64,000 nt of DNA from Denitrificimonas halotolerans (GTDB lineage Bacteria; Pseudomonadota; Gammaproteobacteria; Pseudomonadales; Pseudomonadaceae): assembly GCF_034259425.1 (NCBI RefSeq), contig NZ_JAXIVU010000009.1, forward strand, positions 39,137-103,136, in the 5' to 3' direction. How positions within the stretch are numbered: the first letter of the stretch is position 1; each line of letters opens with the position of its first letter. Positions 32,873-42,012 of this stretch are shown here, piece by piece. The translations under genes and the position numbers were made by a program. A model generated the notes under the pieces. It saw only the letters and a list, made by a program, of their open reading frames with translations, was not told the origin of the DNA and did no database searches.

Positions 32873-33934
32873 ATGAATAGCAAGCTGACCATGGCGCTAG
32901 CTGGGCTATTGATTATTGCTGCTTTAATTGCGGGCTATTGGGGAATTAAACTCAGTAGTTCAGAACCAGAGCCAGAACCTCAGCCTGTAGTCTCAGAGGA
33001 GACTGAGCTTGAGTCAGAGCCGTCGGTGCAAGCAGCGTTAGAGCAAACGGTGAATGAAATTGCAGTTGTGCAAGAAGATCTAGAAACAGTGCCGGTTGTT
33101 GTTTTAGCGCGTACTTTAGAGCCGCATGTTCCTCTCACTGCTGAAGATTTTGCGATTGAGCGTTTAAAGATAGCGCCGCCTGGTAGCTTCAGTGATATTG
33201 AAGAAGTGTTACAGCAATATAAAACAGTTTGGCGTCAAGTACCTAAGGGTAGCATTTTAAACCCCTCGCATTTTGAAGTTGGAAGCCCTTTGAGTCGCAT
33301 GATTCGTCCGAATGAGCGAGCAATTTCTTTGGCTGTAGATCCAGTTGTAGCCGGTGGTGGGCATTTAATGCCAGGTGATTTTGTTGATGTATTGTTGTAT
33401 TTACGTGAAAGCGAAAAAAATTCTGACCAAACTGCGCAAGTGGTCTTGCCTGCGCTGCGTTTGCTAACCATTGGGGACACCTTTGGTTTAACAACTCAGG
33501 GCGAACCAGCTGTCGTGAAAGAAAAGCTGAGTGAGGAAGAAGCTCGACGTCAGCGCACTTCGCGTCCAGAGGCAGCGAGAAACGTCGTATTAGCAGTGCC
33601 TGCGGCATTAGTTAACCGCTTTTTGCTAGCAACTCAGGTGCAAGGTGGTAAGGTGCAACTGGCTGCGCGCAGCGCAGATGAAAAACTAATGGAAAAATAC
33701 TTGGCTGAAGGCGGTAAAGCGCTCACTGCAGAGGAGCAGATGGAGCAAGATAAGGTTTTGGAAAAAGAACTTGAGCGCTTGAATCGCGAGTTGTTCCAGT
33801 TTGAAAAGCTGGCAATGAATAAAACCACCGCTCCCCGTCGAGCCGCTGCTCCGAGTTATCGTGGCACTGTACCGCAGCAAGCACCAACGATTGAAGTGAT
33901 GCGTGGTGCGCAAGTTACCCGTCAAAACCCTTAA
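32873..33934 (+). CDS. rcpC: Flp pilus assembly protein RcpC/CpaB
   Basis: The start was set at ATG 32873 (MNSKLTMALAGLL), behind a G-rich ribosome-binding site. The 353-residue product has one N-terminal membrane helix, then a Glu/Pro-rich linker. A SAF-like domain follows with VPLTAEDFAIERLKI, and a block (RPNERAISLAVDPVVAGG, PGDFVDVLLYL) typical of RcpC/CpaB. The C-terminal part is Lys/Glu-rich with coiled-coil character and ends in a Pro/Arg-rich tail. The periplasmic protein supports the secretin RcpA, encoded next. Confidence 0.88.
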   Translation: MNSKLTMALAGLLIIAALIAGYWGIKLSSSEPEPEPQPVVSEETELESEPSVQAALEQTVNEIAVVQEDLETVPVVVLARTLEPHVPLTAEDFAIERLKIAPPGSFSDIEEVLQQYKTVWRQVPKGSILNPSHFEVGSPLSRMIRPNERAISLAVDPVVAGGGHLMPGDFVDVLLYLRESEKNSDQTAQVVLPALRLLTIGDTFGLTTQGEPAVVKEKLSEEEARRQRTSRPEAARNVVLAVPAALVNRFLLATQVQGGKVQLAARSADEKLMEKYLAEGGKALTAEEQMEQDKVLEKELERLNRELFQFEKLAMNKTTAPRRAAAPSYRGTVPQQAPTIEVMRGAQVTRQNP

Positions 33935-33967
33935 GCTTGGAGTGAGCCGCGTAAGGCATAGAAGACT

Positions 33968-35206
33968 ATGAAGAACACCGTAAAAAAGGCATTAATGGTT
34001 TTAAGCTTAAGCAGTCTTGCACTGGGGCAGCACGCCTATGCGAACAGTTGCAGTCAGATTGATCGCTTGCCTGCCGAGCTTAACTTGCAGTTGGGCCTAC
34101 AACACCCCGTACAGTGGCCTGTGAATATCACCCGTCTTGCGGTGGGTGAGCCAGAGACAGCGGATATTTACTTAACTTCTAAGAGAAGCTATATCCTCAC
34201 GCCTAAAGCAGCAGGCACAACTAATGTATCAGTGTGGAGTGCTTGCAGTGCTGAGCCGAAGCAGCTGACAGTGCATGTGCAAGGTGAAGCCACTGCAGCA
34301 ATAGCTACACCTGTAGTGCCAAGCACACATGACACGCTGTTACCTAACCAAGTGCAGACTGATATTCGTTTTGTTGAGGTTAATCGCAGCAAATTAAAAG
34401 AAGTGGGTGTGTCTTTATTTGGCGGGCCGCGTTCGAAAAACTTCTTATTTGGCTCACCGGGGCTAGGGGATTCTGTTGGTATCGGAAAGGTAGCTGATGC
34501 TGTTAAAGAAGCAGCTATTCCTTTGTCTAAAGATGGATTTAATATCGTTTGGGGCGGTGGCAGTAGTCGTGTTTTGGGTGCTTTACAAGCTCTAGAGCGC
34601 AGTGGCTTTGCCTACACTTTGTCGCAGCCGTCTTTGGTTGCTATGAGCGGTCAGACCGCCAGCTTTTTGGCCGGTGGTGAATTCCCAGTCCCTATTCCAA
34701 GCAGTGGTAGTGACTCAGTTAGTATAGAGTATAAAGAGTTTGGTGTGCGCTTAAATCTCACTCCCACGGTGGTCAGTCGTGAGCGTATCAGTTTAAAAGT
34801 TGCCCCTGAGGTCAGTGAGCTAGATTTCGCCAACGGTATTGTGATGGAAGGTGTTCAGGTTCCAGCATTGCGCGTACGCCGTACTGATACGACTGTATCT
34901 TTGGCTGATGGTGAAAGCTTTGTGATCAGTGGTTTGATTGACAGCAGTAAAGCTTCTGCCGTGGATAAAGTGCCGATGTTAGGTGACATTCCAGTTCTTG
35001 GCGCACTATTTAGATCATCACGTATCGATAGCGAAGAGCGTGAGTTACTCATGATTGTTACACCACGCTTGGTTCAGCCGATGGCAGCTGATGCGCAATT
35101 GCCTCGTTTGCCTGGAGAAGAAGTGCGTAATTATGATCCGAGCGCGCTGGACTTACTGTTATTTGAAAATGGCAGCTTCTCTCGTAATAACGGACTGTCA
35201 TGGTAA
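33968..35206 (+). CDS. rcpA: Tad pilus secretin RcpA/CpaC
   Basis: The 412-residue protein has a signal peptide (cleavage after HAYA). A pilus/secretin N domain follows (RLAVGEPETADIYLTSKRSY). The C-terminal secretin core shows FLAGGEFPVPIPSSG, GVRLNLTPTVVSRERISLKV and the end block SRIDSEERELLMIVTPRLV. It forms the outer-membrane pore through which Flp fibres leave. Only one short N domain is present, as usual for the Tad group. It is followed closely by tadZ. Confidence 0.92.
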   Translation: MKNTVKKALMVLSLSSLALGQHAYANSCSQIDRLPAELNLQLGLQHPVQWPVNITRLAVGEPETADIYLTSKRSYILTPKAAGTTNVSVWSACSAEPKQLTVHVQGEATAAIATPVVPSTHDTLLPNQVQTDIRFVEVNRSKLKEVGVSLFGGPRSKNFLFGSPGLGDSVGIGKVADAVKEAAIPLSKDGFNIVWGGGSSRVLGALQALERSGFAYTLSQPSLVAMSGQTASFLAGGEFPVPIPSSGSDSVSIEYKEFGVRLNLTPTVVSRERISLKVAPEVSELDFANGIVMEGVQVPALRVRRTDTTVSLADGESFVISGLIDSSKASAVDKVPMLGDIPVLGALFRSSRIDSEERELLMIVTPRLVQPMAADAQLPRLPGEEVRNYDPSALDLLLFENGSFSRNNGLSW

Positions 35207-35217
35207 GGGAAAGCACA

Positions 35218-36390
35218 ATGGAGCAGGTATATTTAGCAGTTTCTGAGAACACTGATGATCTTGGTTGGTTACAAGAAACGTTAGCACCTATGGGGCAGGT
35301 TTTACAGGCTTCGGATCAGCTTGAAGAACTGTTAGGTCTGATGGATGTAGTCAATACTCATGTGGTTTTTTTAGGTGTTGATGCAGACAATATGGTGCAG
35401 CAATGTGCACTGATTGAAAGCTTACTCGCTGCGCGTCCATTAGTGGTGGTTGTATGCATCGGTGATGGTCAAAATAACCAATTGGTTTTGTCTGCCATGC
35501 GTGCTGGCGCACGGGATTTCATCTCATACGGTTTGCGTAGTAGTGAAGTGCAAGGCTTAGTGCGGCGCATCATGGAGCGGTTACCGCAGTTGCCTGTTCG
35601 TAAAGAGCAGGGCGGTCTGATCACGCTTTGCGGTTCAGAAGCAGACAATAACGCTTCGTTTGTTGCTGCGCACTTAGCTTTAATGTTGCATAAACAAGTC
35701 GGCAGTGCACTTTTTATTGATTTAGGGCTGCCTGAGGAAGAGAGCACAGTATTGCTGGGCGTGGAAAGCAGTTTTACTTTTGGCGATGCGTTACGAAATT
35801 TACGCCGTTTAGATAGTAATCTTATTTCAAGCGCTTTTGCAGAACATGCTTCGGGCATGAAAGTATTGCCAGGAGTGCTCAATCGTAGAGTGTTAGATCA
35901 GGCTTCATCTGCTGAATTGTTTTTATTGTTAGGCACCTTGCGACAAAATTTTTCTCTGATTGTGATCAATACTTGTGGCTTAGAGGATAGCCATGCATTG
36001 CGCACGCTGATTAATGCCAGTGAGCAATTGCTATGGTATGTCACGCAAAGTGTAAGCAGCTGTAAACGTAACTTACAGTATTTGCAGAGTTGGCAGCGGC
36101 AAAATGTAAAGTTGGACTCCATTAAAGTACTGGTTGATTGCTACGAGCCAGATGTAGCACCGGACGCAATAACTCTAGCGCGCTCTTTTGAAGCACCTTT
36201 ACTAGGGCATATCACTCATGCGCCCAAATTAAGATTGCAAGCGCTAAACCTAGCGCGCCCTGTTTTTGAAATGGGTGGCCGAGCTGCTTTAGGTAAGGAG
36301 TTGAGCAGTATTGCCCAGAGTTTAGCGGGTAAAAAAGTAGGGGGTAAAAAGGGCGGAGTATTGAGTCAATTGTTAGGTAAGTTGCAATGA
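35218..36390 (+). CDS. tadZ: Pilus localisation protein TadZ/CpaE
   Basis: The start was set at ATG 35218 (MEQVYLAVSENTDD), with AAGGGA seven bases upstream. The 390-residue product has an N-terminal receiver-like domain (about 1-125) and a C-terminal ParA/MinD-like domain. The place of the Walker A loop reads TLCGSEADNNASFVAAHL, lacking the GKT/GGxGK lysine pattern, so nucleotide binding may be altered or lost. TadZ proteins place the pilus machine, often at the cell pole. It overlaps tadA by 4 bp. Confidence 0.85.
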   Translation: MEQVYLAVSENTDDLGWLQETLAPMGQVLQASDQLEELLGLMDVVNTHVVFLGVDADNMVQQCALIESLLAARPLVVVVCIGDGQNNQLVLSAMRAGARDFISYGLRSSEVQGLVRRIMERLPQLPVRKEQGGLITLCGSEADNNASFVAAHLALMLHKQVGSALFIDLGLPEEESTVLLGVESSFTFGDALRNLRRLDSNLISSAFAEHASGMKVLPGVLNRRVLDQASSAELFLLLGTLRQNFSLIVINTCGLEDSHALRTLINASEQLLWYVTQSVSSCKRNLQYLQSWQRQNVKLDSIKVLVDCYEPDVAPDAITLARSFEAPLLGHITHAPKLRLQALNLARPVFEMGGRAALGKELSSIAQSLAGKKVGGKKGGVLSQLLGKLQ

Positions 36391-37637
36391 GTAACGATAG
36401 AGTATTCGGTGCACCTACGCGTCAACTCGATGTTAATGCGCTTAAGTTGGCGTTGCACCGCTACATCATTGATAAGCTCAATGATGAGGATGAAAACTTC
36501 TTAGAAAGCCCCCGGAATCTGCTATCGAACTTTGTAAATGAGCATGTGCAACAGTACATACGCTCACGCCAGATTGCGGTGTCGCGCTACGAGGCGGACC
36601 AGGTCACAGAAGAGCTGGTTGATGAGTTGGTAGGGTATGGTCCATTAGAAGTGTTGCTTAGAGACCCTAGTATCAGTGAAATACTTGTTAATGGGCCTGA
36701 TCGAGTCTTTGTTGAGCGCAGCGGTAAAATTCAACAGACTGACTTGCGCTTTATGGATAATCAGCACTTACAGCGAGTCATTCAACGTATTTTAGCACCT
36801 GTTGGGCGACGTTTAGACGAATCTTCGCCTATGGTTGATGCGCGTATGCCAGATGGCAGTCGTTTGAATGCAGTGATTCCACCAATTGCTTTAGATGGTG
36901 CTTCACTGTCTATTCGTAAGTTCCGTAAAGACATGTTGCGTAGCAGTGACTTAATTGTTACGCGCAGTCTGAATCAAGAGATGTTGGATTTTATTGAGAA
37001 GGCGGTCCGGGCCCGTTGCAATATTTTGGTCAGTGGTGGTACAGGTACGGGTAAGACTACGATTCTAAATATTTTAAGCCAAATCATTAACCCACACGAA
37101 CGTATTGTCACTATTGAAGATACTGCAGAGCTACAGTTGAATCATGGCCACGTCGTTCGTCTAGAAACACGCCCACCAAATGCTGATGGGCATGGTGAAG
37201 TCAGTGCGCGTGATCTTGTGCGTAATGCCTTACGTATGCGTCCCGATCGTATTATTTTAGGTGAAATTCGAGGCGCTGAAGTGCTCGATGTTTTGACTGC
37301 TATGAATACAGGGCACGATGGTTCTATGTCGACCGTACACGCAAACAGTGCCAGTGATGCCTTACTGCGCTTGGAAACCTTAGTAGGGTTTAGTGGAATG
37401 CAAGTCGCAGATAAAACCTTACGTAATACGATTTGTTCAGCAATTGATATTGTAATTCAGTTGACACGCTTGGCTGACGGGCGCCGTTGCGTCAGTGAGA
37501 TTTTAGAAGTGGTGGGTTTACGTGATGATACTTATGTCACCAACACTTTATTTAAGCTGGATCGCCAAGCGGGTGATGTGTTCCGACGTGAAGCAGTGAA
37601 CCCTGCAACGGATAAGCTCAAACGTACATCTTTTTAA
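36387..37637 (+). CDS. tadA: Tad secretion ATPase TadA/CpaF
   Basis: The 416-residue GspE/VirB11-family ATPase powers Flp pilus extension and probably retraction. Walker A is VSGGTGTGKTTILN (about residues 213-226). The Asp box is IVTIEDTAELQL, Walker B is RPDRIILGEIRGAEVLDVLT, and the His box is GHDGSMSTVHANS. The N-terminal domain (VGYGPLEVLLRDPSISEILV) is typical of CpaF. The gene sits between tadZ and the membrane components tadB and tadC. Confidence 0.95.
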   Translation: MSNDRVFGAPTRQLDVNALKLALHRYIIDKLNDEDENFLESPRNLLSNFVNEHVQQYIRSRQIAVSRYEADQVTEELVDELVGYGPLEVLLRDPSISEILVNGPDRVFVERSGKIQQTDLRFMDNQHLQRVIQRILAPVGRRLDESSPMVDARMPDGSRLNAVIPPIALDGASLSIRKFRKDMLRSSDLIVTRSLNQEMLDFIEKAVRARCNILVSGGTGTGKTTILNILSQIINPHERIVTIEDTAELQLNHGHVVRLETRPPNADGHGEVSARDLVRNALRMRPDRIILGEIRGAEVLDVLTAMNTGHDGSMSTVHANSASDALLRLETLVGFSGMQVADKTLRNTICSAIDIVIQLTRLADGRRCVSEILEVVGLRDDTYVTNTLFKLDRQAGDVFRREAVNPATDKLKRTSF

Positions 37638-37681
37638 TTTATGACGCCTTCTTTATAAGGTTAAAAATAGGACTGCAACAA

Positions 37682-38566
37682 GTGATAGGGTTTTTCCTTT
37701 TATTGTTGAGTTTAATACTGTTGATTATTGGTGTGCGCACTTTTTTAAAAGGCTTGCACCGCTCTAAATCAGAAAAAGTATTAAGTCACATTGATCCAAG
37801 TACGCATAGCCTTCGTCAGGTAGGGCATAAAAGTGATTTTATTAGCGTTGAGCTGCGACGTTTGGGTGCAGACTTAAGTCCGAAAAAGCTGAGCTTTTTT
37901 CTTATTACAATTATTTTAATAGCTTTTATTGCTGCATTTTTTTTTGGTGCTCTAGCTGCGGTATTAGTGGTACTGATTGCGCCACTGGTTTTCTACTTAG
38001 TGATGAAGCTTCGCTATGAGAGACGCGTATCACGCATGGTGGAGCAGCTTCCGATGTTCTTAGATCACAGTGTGCGCAGTTTAATGTCAGGGCGTACTTT
38101 AGGTGATGCGATGCTATTGGCCATGGACAGTGTTCCGGCCCCTTTGGGGGAGGCATTTAAGTCAACGCGCCGACAGATTGATCATGGTGTTGCGATGCAG
38201 GATGCAATTACCGATTTTGCTGAGTTTTATCAGCGAGATGAGTTCCGTATTTTAGCTTTAGGTTTACGAGTTAATTCACGTTATGGCGGAAACTCAAGCG
38301 ATTTGTTAAAAAGCTTAATTGTACTGGTGCGTGATCGAGACAGAATGGCGCGTACCTTGAAAGCGATGACTGGGGAAACTCGGCTTTCTGCTGTAGTGCT
38401 GGCATCAATGCCGGCCGGGCTGGCAAGCTATTTAATGCTGACTAATCCGAGTTTCTTTTTGGGTTTATGGGAAGATAGTCTTGGAAAAATGCTACTTTTT
38501 GTGGCATTTGGCTTGCAGGTTTTGGGCAGCTTCATTATGTGGAAGATGCTAAGGAGTGTGAAATGA
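37682..38566 (+). CDS. tadB: Tad inner-membrane platform protein TadB
   Basis: The 294-residue protein has the T2SSF fold. It has an N-terminal span, a pair of helices around residues 72-105, the cytoplasmic helical bundle (VEQLPMFLDHSVRSLMSGRT, GNSSDLLKSLIVLVRDRDRM), and C-terminal spans. It starts at GTG 37682. With TadC it forms the platform moved by TadA. The stop overlaps the tadC start (ATGA). Confidence 0.9.
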   Translation: MIGFFLLLLSLILLIIGVRTFLKGLHRSKSEKVLSHIDPSTHSLRQVGHKSDFISVELRRLGADLSPKKLSFFLITIILIAFIAAFFFGALAAVLVVLIAPLVFYLVMKLRYERRVSRMVEQLPMFLDHSVRSLMSGRTLGDAMLLAMDSVPAPLGEAFKSTRRQIDHGVAMQDAITDFAEFYQRDEFRILALGLRVNSRYGGNSSDLLKSLIVLVRDRDRMARTLKAMTGETRLSAVVLASMPAGLASYLMLTNPSFFLGLWEDSLGKMLLFVAFGLQVLGSFIMWKMLRSVK

Positions 38567-39444
38567 TGTTACTGCTGATCAGCGCAGTATTGCTCCTGTC
38601 TGCCGCAGGCTTACTTTTGTATTTTTATTTTCAAACACAGTATCGAAATAGGGCGATTGTGCAGCGTCTTGGGCAAGAGACGGGGACTGCGCGCCGTGAG
38701 TTACTGCGTAACTTTGATGAAGGTGGTTTGGCTGCACATATTAAAAGCTTAGACGCAGAGGTTGGTCAATACCTTAACATCATGGGATGGCGTCAAGCTA
38801 AGCAACGCTCCATCTTTTACTTAGGACAAGTGGCCTTTACTGTAGCTTGTTTAGGAGTAGCTGTTATTTTTGTCAGCACCAAAGGAGAAGGTGGTTTATT
38901 GCTGGCTGTACTGTTTGCTTTAGCGGCTGGCTTTTTACTGCCAAAAATGTGGTTGCGCAAAAAAGCAGAAGCGCGTCAAGCGAATTTGGTTACAGAGGTA
39001 TCCACTTTAATCCCATTGTTGCGTAGCTTGTTTGAAGTGGGATTGACTGTGGAGCAAGCATTGCGAGTGATAACGTATGAGGCGCAAAGTATTCTGCCAG
39101 AGTTTACATTTGAGCTGAAATGGGTGTTAGCACGAGTGGATGCGGGGCTGGATTTAGGTAGCGAGTTACGTGCAGTTGCGGAGCTTCTAGATGTAGAAGA
39201 AGTAACAGATACGTTTGCAATTTTGGAGCAGTTGATCACCCAGGGTGGGGGGGCAATGAATTCTTTGCTTAACCTTAAAAACTTAGTTGATGAGCGCCGT
39301 TTAACAGCATTGGAAGAATTGGTTTCCAAGTTGTCGGCAAAAATGTCAATGGTGATGCTTACATTTTTATTCCCAGCTTTATTAATTGTATTGGCTGGGC
39401 CTGGGTTTATTGCAATTATAAAAGCGCTTGGAGATATGGGATGA
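38563..39444 (+). CDS. tadC: Tad inner-membrane platform protein TadC
   Basis: The start was set at ATG 38563, six bases after AAGGAG, rather than the earlier in-frame ATG inside tadB. The 293-residue T2SSF-type protein has an N-terminal span, two central spans and the motif VEQALRVITYEAQSILPEF. It ends SMVMLTFLFPALLIVLAGPG. It partners with TadB. The stop overlaps the tadD start. Confidence 0.9.
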   Translation: MMLLLISAVLLLSAAGLLLYFYFQTQYRNRAIVQRLGQETGTARRELLRNFDEGGLAAHIKSLDAEVGQYLNIMGWRQAKQRSIFYLGQVAFTVACLGVAVIFVSTKGEGGLLLAVLFALAAGFLLPKMWLRKKAEARQANLVTEVSTLIPLLRSLFEVGLTVEQALRVITYEAQSILPEFTFELKWVLARVDAGLDLGSELRAVAELLDVEEVTDTFAILEQLITQGGGAMNSLLNLKNLVDERRLTALEELVSKLSAKMSMVMLTFLFPALLIVLAGPGFIAIIKALGDMG

Positions 39445-40403
39445 AAAAAATTGGATTATTAGGCTTAGCAGTAAGCCTGCTGGTGGGCTGCAGTAATGCG
39501 CCAATGCAGCAGTCACCTTGGCTGATGGATAATACCAGTGTGGGCGGCAAGCCAGCTTTATGCCCACCGCTCACCAATGAGCACGAACTCATCCTAAGTA
39601 CCTCTGAGGAAATGATGGCTGAGCGTCGTCGTGTGCATGCTGCGCTTGCTAATCTTGAACGCTTACCTCATAGCATCCCTGAAGCCCGTTTAGGTAAAGC
39701 TAAAATTTTACGCTTGTTAGGTCGTAGTGAAGCTGGTGACTTGTACCATAGTCTGCTTGATACCTGTTTGGCTGCTGATGGTGAACATGGCATTGGGCAG
39801 TTATTGGTTGGAGTGCAGCGCTATCAGGATGCTTTACGTCATTTACGTCGTGCAGTTTACCTTGAGCCAACCAATGATTATATGCGCAACGACTTAGGTG
39901 TGGCTTATTTAAATCTGTTTTATCTGAATGAAGCACAGTTTGAATTTACAACAGCCATGGAGTTGAATGATCGTAATCTGCGTGCCGCAGAAAATCTTTT
40001 AACTTTATTGCTCTTTCAGCAGCGCACCCAAGCAGCTCAAATCCTAGCACAACACCGGAGCATGACTGCTGAACAGTTTCAACGTGCGGAGGAGCGTGCG
40101 CAACAGCTGCGTATTCGCCAAGCACAGTTGGAAGCGGGTCACCAAAGTGTGCCTAATAATTTTGCAGTAGAACCCGCAGCGCCCTCGGCTACTTCTTCGG
40201 AAACTTCTCCTAGTCCTATAGGTAGTGCGCCTTTGCAGCCTGTTCAGCAAAAGCAGAAACCACAGAAAACATTAATCTTTAAAGTTGAGAAGATCACCAG
40301 TGATGGGTCGTCTGACGTAGAAAATCAAGCATCACTGACAGTCAATGCTGTGCCTGAGCTGATGCTTCAGCAGGCTGAGAAGGGGCAAAACAATGAAGTA
40401 TAA
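39441..40403 (+). CDS. tadD: TPR lipoprotein TadD
   Basis: The 320-residue product has a lipobox (LLVGCSNAP, Cys about residue 17) and TPR-like helices in the middle (YQDALRHLRRAVYLEPTNDY, LNLFYLNEAQFEFTTAMELN). A long Pro/Ser/Gln-rich tail closes it. TadD acts as a pilotin-like factor for the secretin in studied Tad systems. It overlaps the next small gene by 11 bp. Confidence 0.88.
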   Translation: MKKIGLLGLAVSLLVGCSNAPMQQSPWLMDNTSVGGKPALCPPLTNEHELILSTSEEMMAERRRVHAALANLERLPHSIPEARLGKAKILRLLGRSEAGDLYHSLLDTCLAADGEHGIGQLLVGVQRYQDALRHLRRAVYLEPTNDYMRNDLGVAYLNLFYLNEAQFEFTTAMELNDRNLRAAENLLTLLLFQQRTQAAQILAQHRSMTAEQFQRAEERAQQLRIRQAQLEAGHQSVPNNFAVEPAAPSATSSETSPSPIGSAPLQPVQQKQKPQKTLIFKVEKITSDGSSDVENQASLTVNAVPELMLQQAEKGQNNEV

Positions 40404-40695
40404 TACTGTATTAGCAATGGCTACTTTGATTATTGCCGCGCCGGTTGCAGCGCAAGGCTACTATGATCACTATCAAGGGCATGAGCGTATGCGAAAAGAG
40501 CGCACTATGAGTGCGCATAGTCAAGCAAATGTATGGTTAGAGGCACAACGTGATGGTCGTTATGCGTCTAAACATATTCAGAATGCAACACCCGCTGAGT
40601 ATGAGATGAGCTTAAAACGCTGGAGTGAGAGTTATAAGCATCCGATTCCAGAGTATTTCGATCAAGAGTCTGCAGGTGAGTTTACAACGGATTAA
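40393..40695 (+). CDS. DUF3613-like small exported protein at the end of the tad operon
   Basis: The 100-residue protein has a signal peptide (cleavage about AAPVAA) and a short basic/aromatic region. The block ANVWLEAQRDGRYASKHI, ending RWSESYKHPIPEYF, matches the DUF3613 proteins that follow tadD in Pseudomonas. Function is unknown. Its overlap with tadD and fixed position suggest a periplasmic helper of the pilus. Confidence 0.75.
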   Translation: MKYNTVLAMATLIIAAPVAAQGYYDHYQGHERMRKERTMSAHSQANVWLEAQRDGRYASKHIQNATPAEYEMSLKRWSESYKHPIPEYFDQESAGEFTTD

Positions 40696-40706
40696 CAAGC
40701 TATACC

Positions 40707-40735
40707 TCAAGCCCAACTAATGTTGTTGGGCTTGA
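40707..40735. terminator. Hairpin between the converging tad operon and pprB
   Basis: TCAAGCCCAAC (40707-40717) and GTTGGGCTTGA (40725-40735) form a perfect 11-bp stem with a 7-nt loop. It overlaps the last codons of pprB on the other strand, and its place between converging genes fits a shared transcription stop. T runs are short. Confidence 0.55.
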
Positions 40736-41472
40736 TTGTAGATTAATAAAGCTAATTGTGTACGGTTCGCCACTCCAGTGGCTTTCAATATTTGAGAAAT
40801 GTATAACTTCACAGTGTTTTCTTGAATATTCAGAGTGCTGGCAATCTGTAGGTTGGTGAGTCCATCAGCTGCTAAGAGAGCCACTTCTTTTTGTCTCCGC
40901 GTCAGTTTATCTAGAGGGCTACCTGCTGCTATAGGTGCTTTTTGGGGCTGCTGCGTATCTTTATTGCCTTCAACTTGACTATAGGTCTCTAGGAGGCTTT
41001 GTAAGGTTTGCAGGTGGTCAGTCAACTGAGAAATATTTGTATCAATTTTCTTTGAGCTGTTACTGGTTAAAAATTGTAGCTGCTTTTTATGTAGTTGTTT
41101 AACTGCAGTCAACACATTATTAAAGTCTAAGGGTTTAGGGTAAAAGTCCGTGAAACCTGTGCGCAATGCTCGAATAATATCATCTTTTTCAGAACGCGCT
41201 GTGAAGAGGATCGCCTCGAAAGAACGGTCAAGTGGTTGTTCTTTTTTCAACTGTGCGATGAGCTCGATACCGTTAAGCACTGGCATATGCAGGTCAGTTA
41301 AGATAATACCAATGGATGGATGTTGATGGAAAAGTGCAATAGCCTCTTGTGAGTTGTTTGTACTGAAGCAATCAAAACCGTGCAGTAAAAAAAACTCACT
41401 GAGTTCATCAGTAATATCGGGTTCGTCATCAACAATGAGTAGGGCGACAGTAGAAGTGTTGTCTTGAAGCAT
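40717..41472 (-). CDS. pprB: LuxR-type response regulator, PprB-like
   Basis: The 251-residue protein has an N-terminal receiver domain with acidic pocket (LIVDDEPDIT), the phosphorylation Asp in GIILTDLHMPVLNG (about residue 60), and the Thr and Lys sites (LFTARSE, YPKPLDF). After a linker, the C-terminal LuxR helix-turn-helix reads LTRRQKEVALLAADGLTNLQ and NIQENTVKLYISQIL. In P. aeruginosa PprB activates flp/tad and other adhesion genes after signalling from PprA. pprA is present nearby at 42013. Regulation of this locus is inferred from that parallel. Confidence 0.85.
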   Translation of the reverse strand: MLQDNTSTVALLIVDDEPDITDELSEFFLLHGFDCFSTNNSQEAIALFHQHPSIGIILTDLHMPVLNGIELIAQLKKEQPLDRSFEAILFTARSEKDDIIRALRTGFTDFYPKPLDFNNVLTAVKQLHKKQLQFLTSNSSKKIDTNISQLTDHLQTLQSLLETYSQVEGNKDTQQPQKAPIAAGSPLDKLTRRQKEVALLAADGLTNLQIASTLNIQENTVKLYISQILKATGVANRTQLALLIYNQAQQH

Positions 41473-41502
41473 AATTGTCCTTAAATGTAGTGTTTTTAGC
41501 GA

Positions 41503-41979
41503 TTATTTTAAAAATAAGAGACTCGCTAAAAAGCCTAAAAAAACGAAGGGTGCATAGGGCAGTTTGCTGTCATTTTTTAATATGGTTTTTTGTAGAGCTG
41601 TAGAAGTAATGTTGGCCTGTCGTTGTTTGAGAAGTGTTTGGCTTATAGTCCAAACAATTAAGCTCAATGCAGTACCCGCTATGGTGTATAAAATTGTTAA
41701 GGTTGAGCTGGCCAACGCTAAGCTCATCAGTAACTTCACATCGCCCGCGCCAAATTGATTTTTAGCATAACCTGGGATTGTTAAGAGTAAAGCCAGTAAC
41801 AGGGCAATAATGCTGTCGAGCCAGTGATAGCCAAGTAAAGAGTGTTGATGCATTACGAGATAAAAAATACTGTATAAAAATACGGGTGCAATCAGCCAGT
41901 TAGGGATTTTACGCGTTCTTATATCAATTAGAGAGCACAGGGCTAACCAGCACAGCAGTAATGTGTAAAATAAAGACAT
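41503..41979 (-). CDS. fppA: Type IVb prepilin peptidase (FppA/CpaA/TadV)
   Basis: The 158-residue membrane protein has about five or six spans and both aspartyl-protease motifs: LIDIRTRKIPNWL (first Asp) and GAGDVKLLMSLAL (GxGD). It lacks the N-terminal methylase domain of PilD, as in the short Tad peptidases. It processes Flp and the TadE-type pseudopilins. It sits between pprB and pprA, running leftward. Confidence 0.9.
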   Translation of the reverse strand: MSLFYTLLLCWLALCSLIDIRTRKIPNWLIAPVFLYSIFYLVMHQHSLLGYHWLDSIIALLLALLLTIPGYAKNQFGAGDVKLLMSLALASSTLTILYTIAGTALSLIVWTISQTLLKQRQANITSTALQKTILKNDSKLPYAPFVFLGFLASLLFLK

Positions 41980-42012
41980 AGTATATAGCCAAATTTGTGA
42001 GATAAATCAGTA

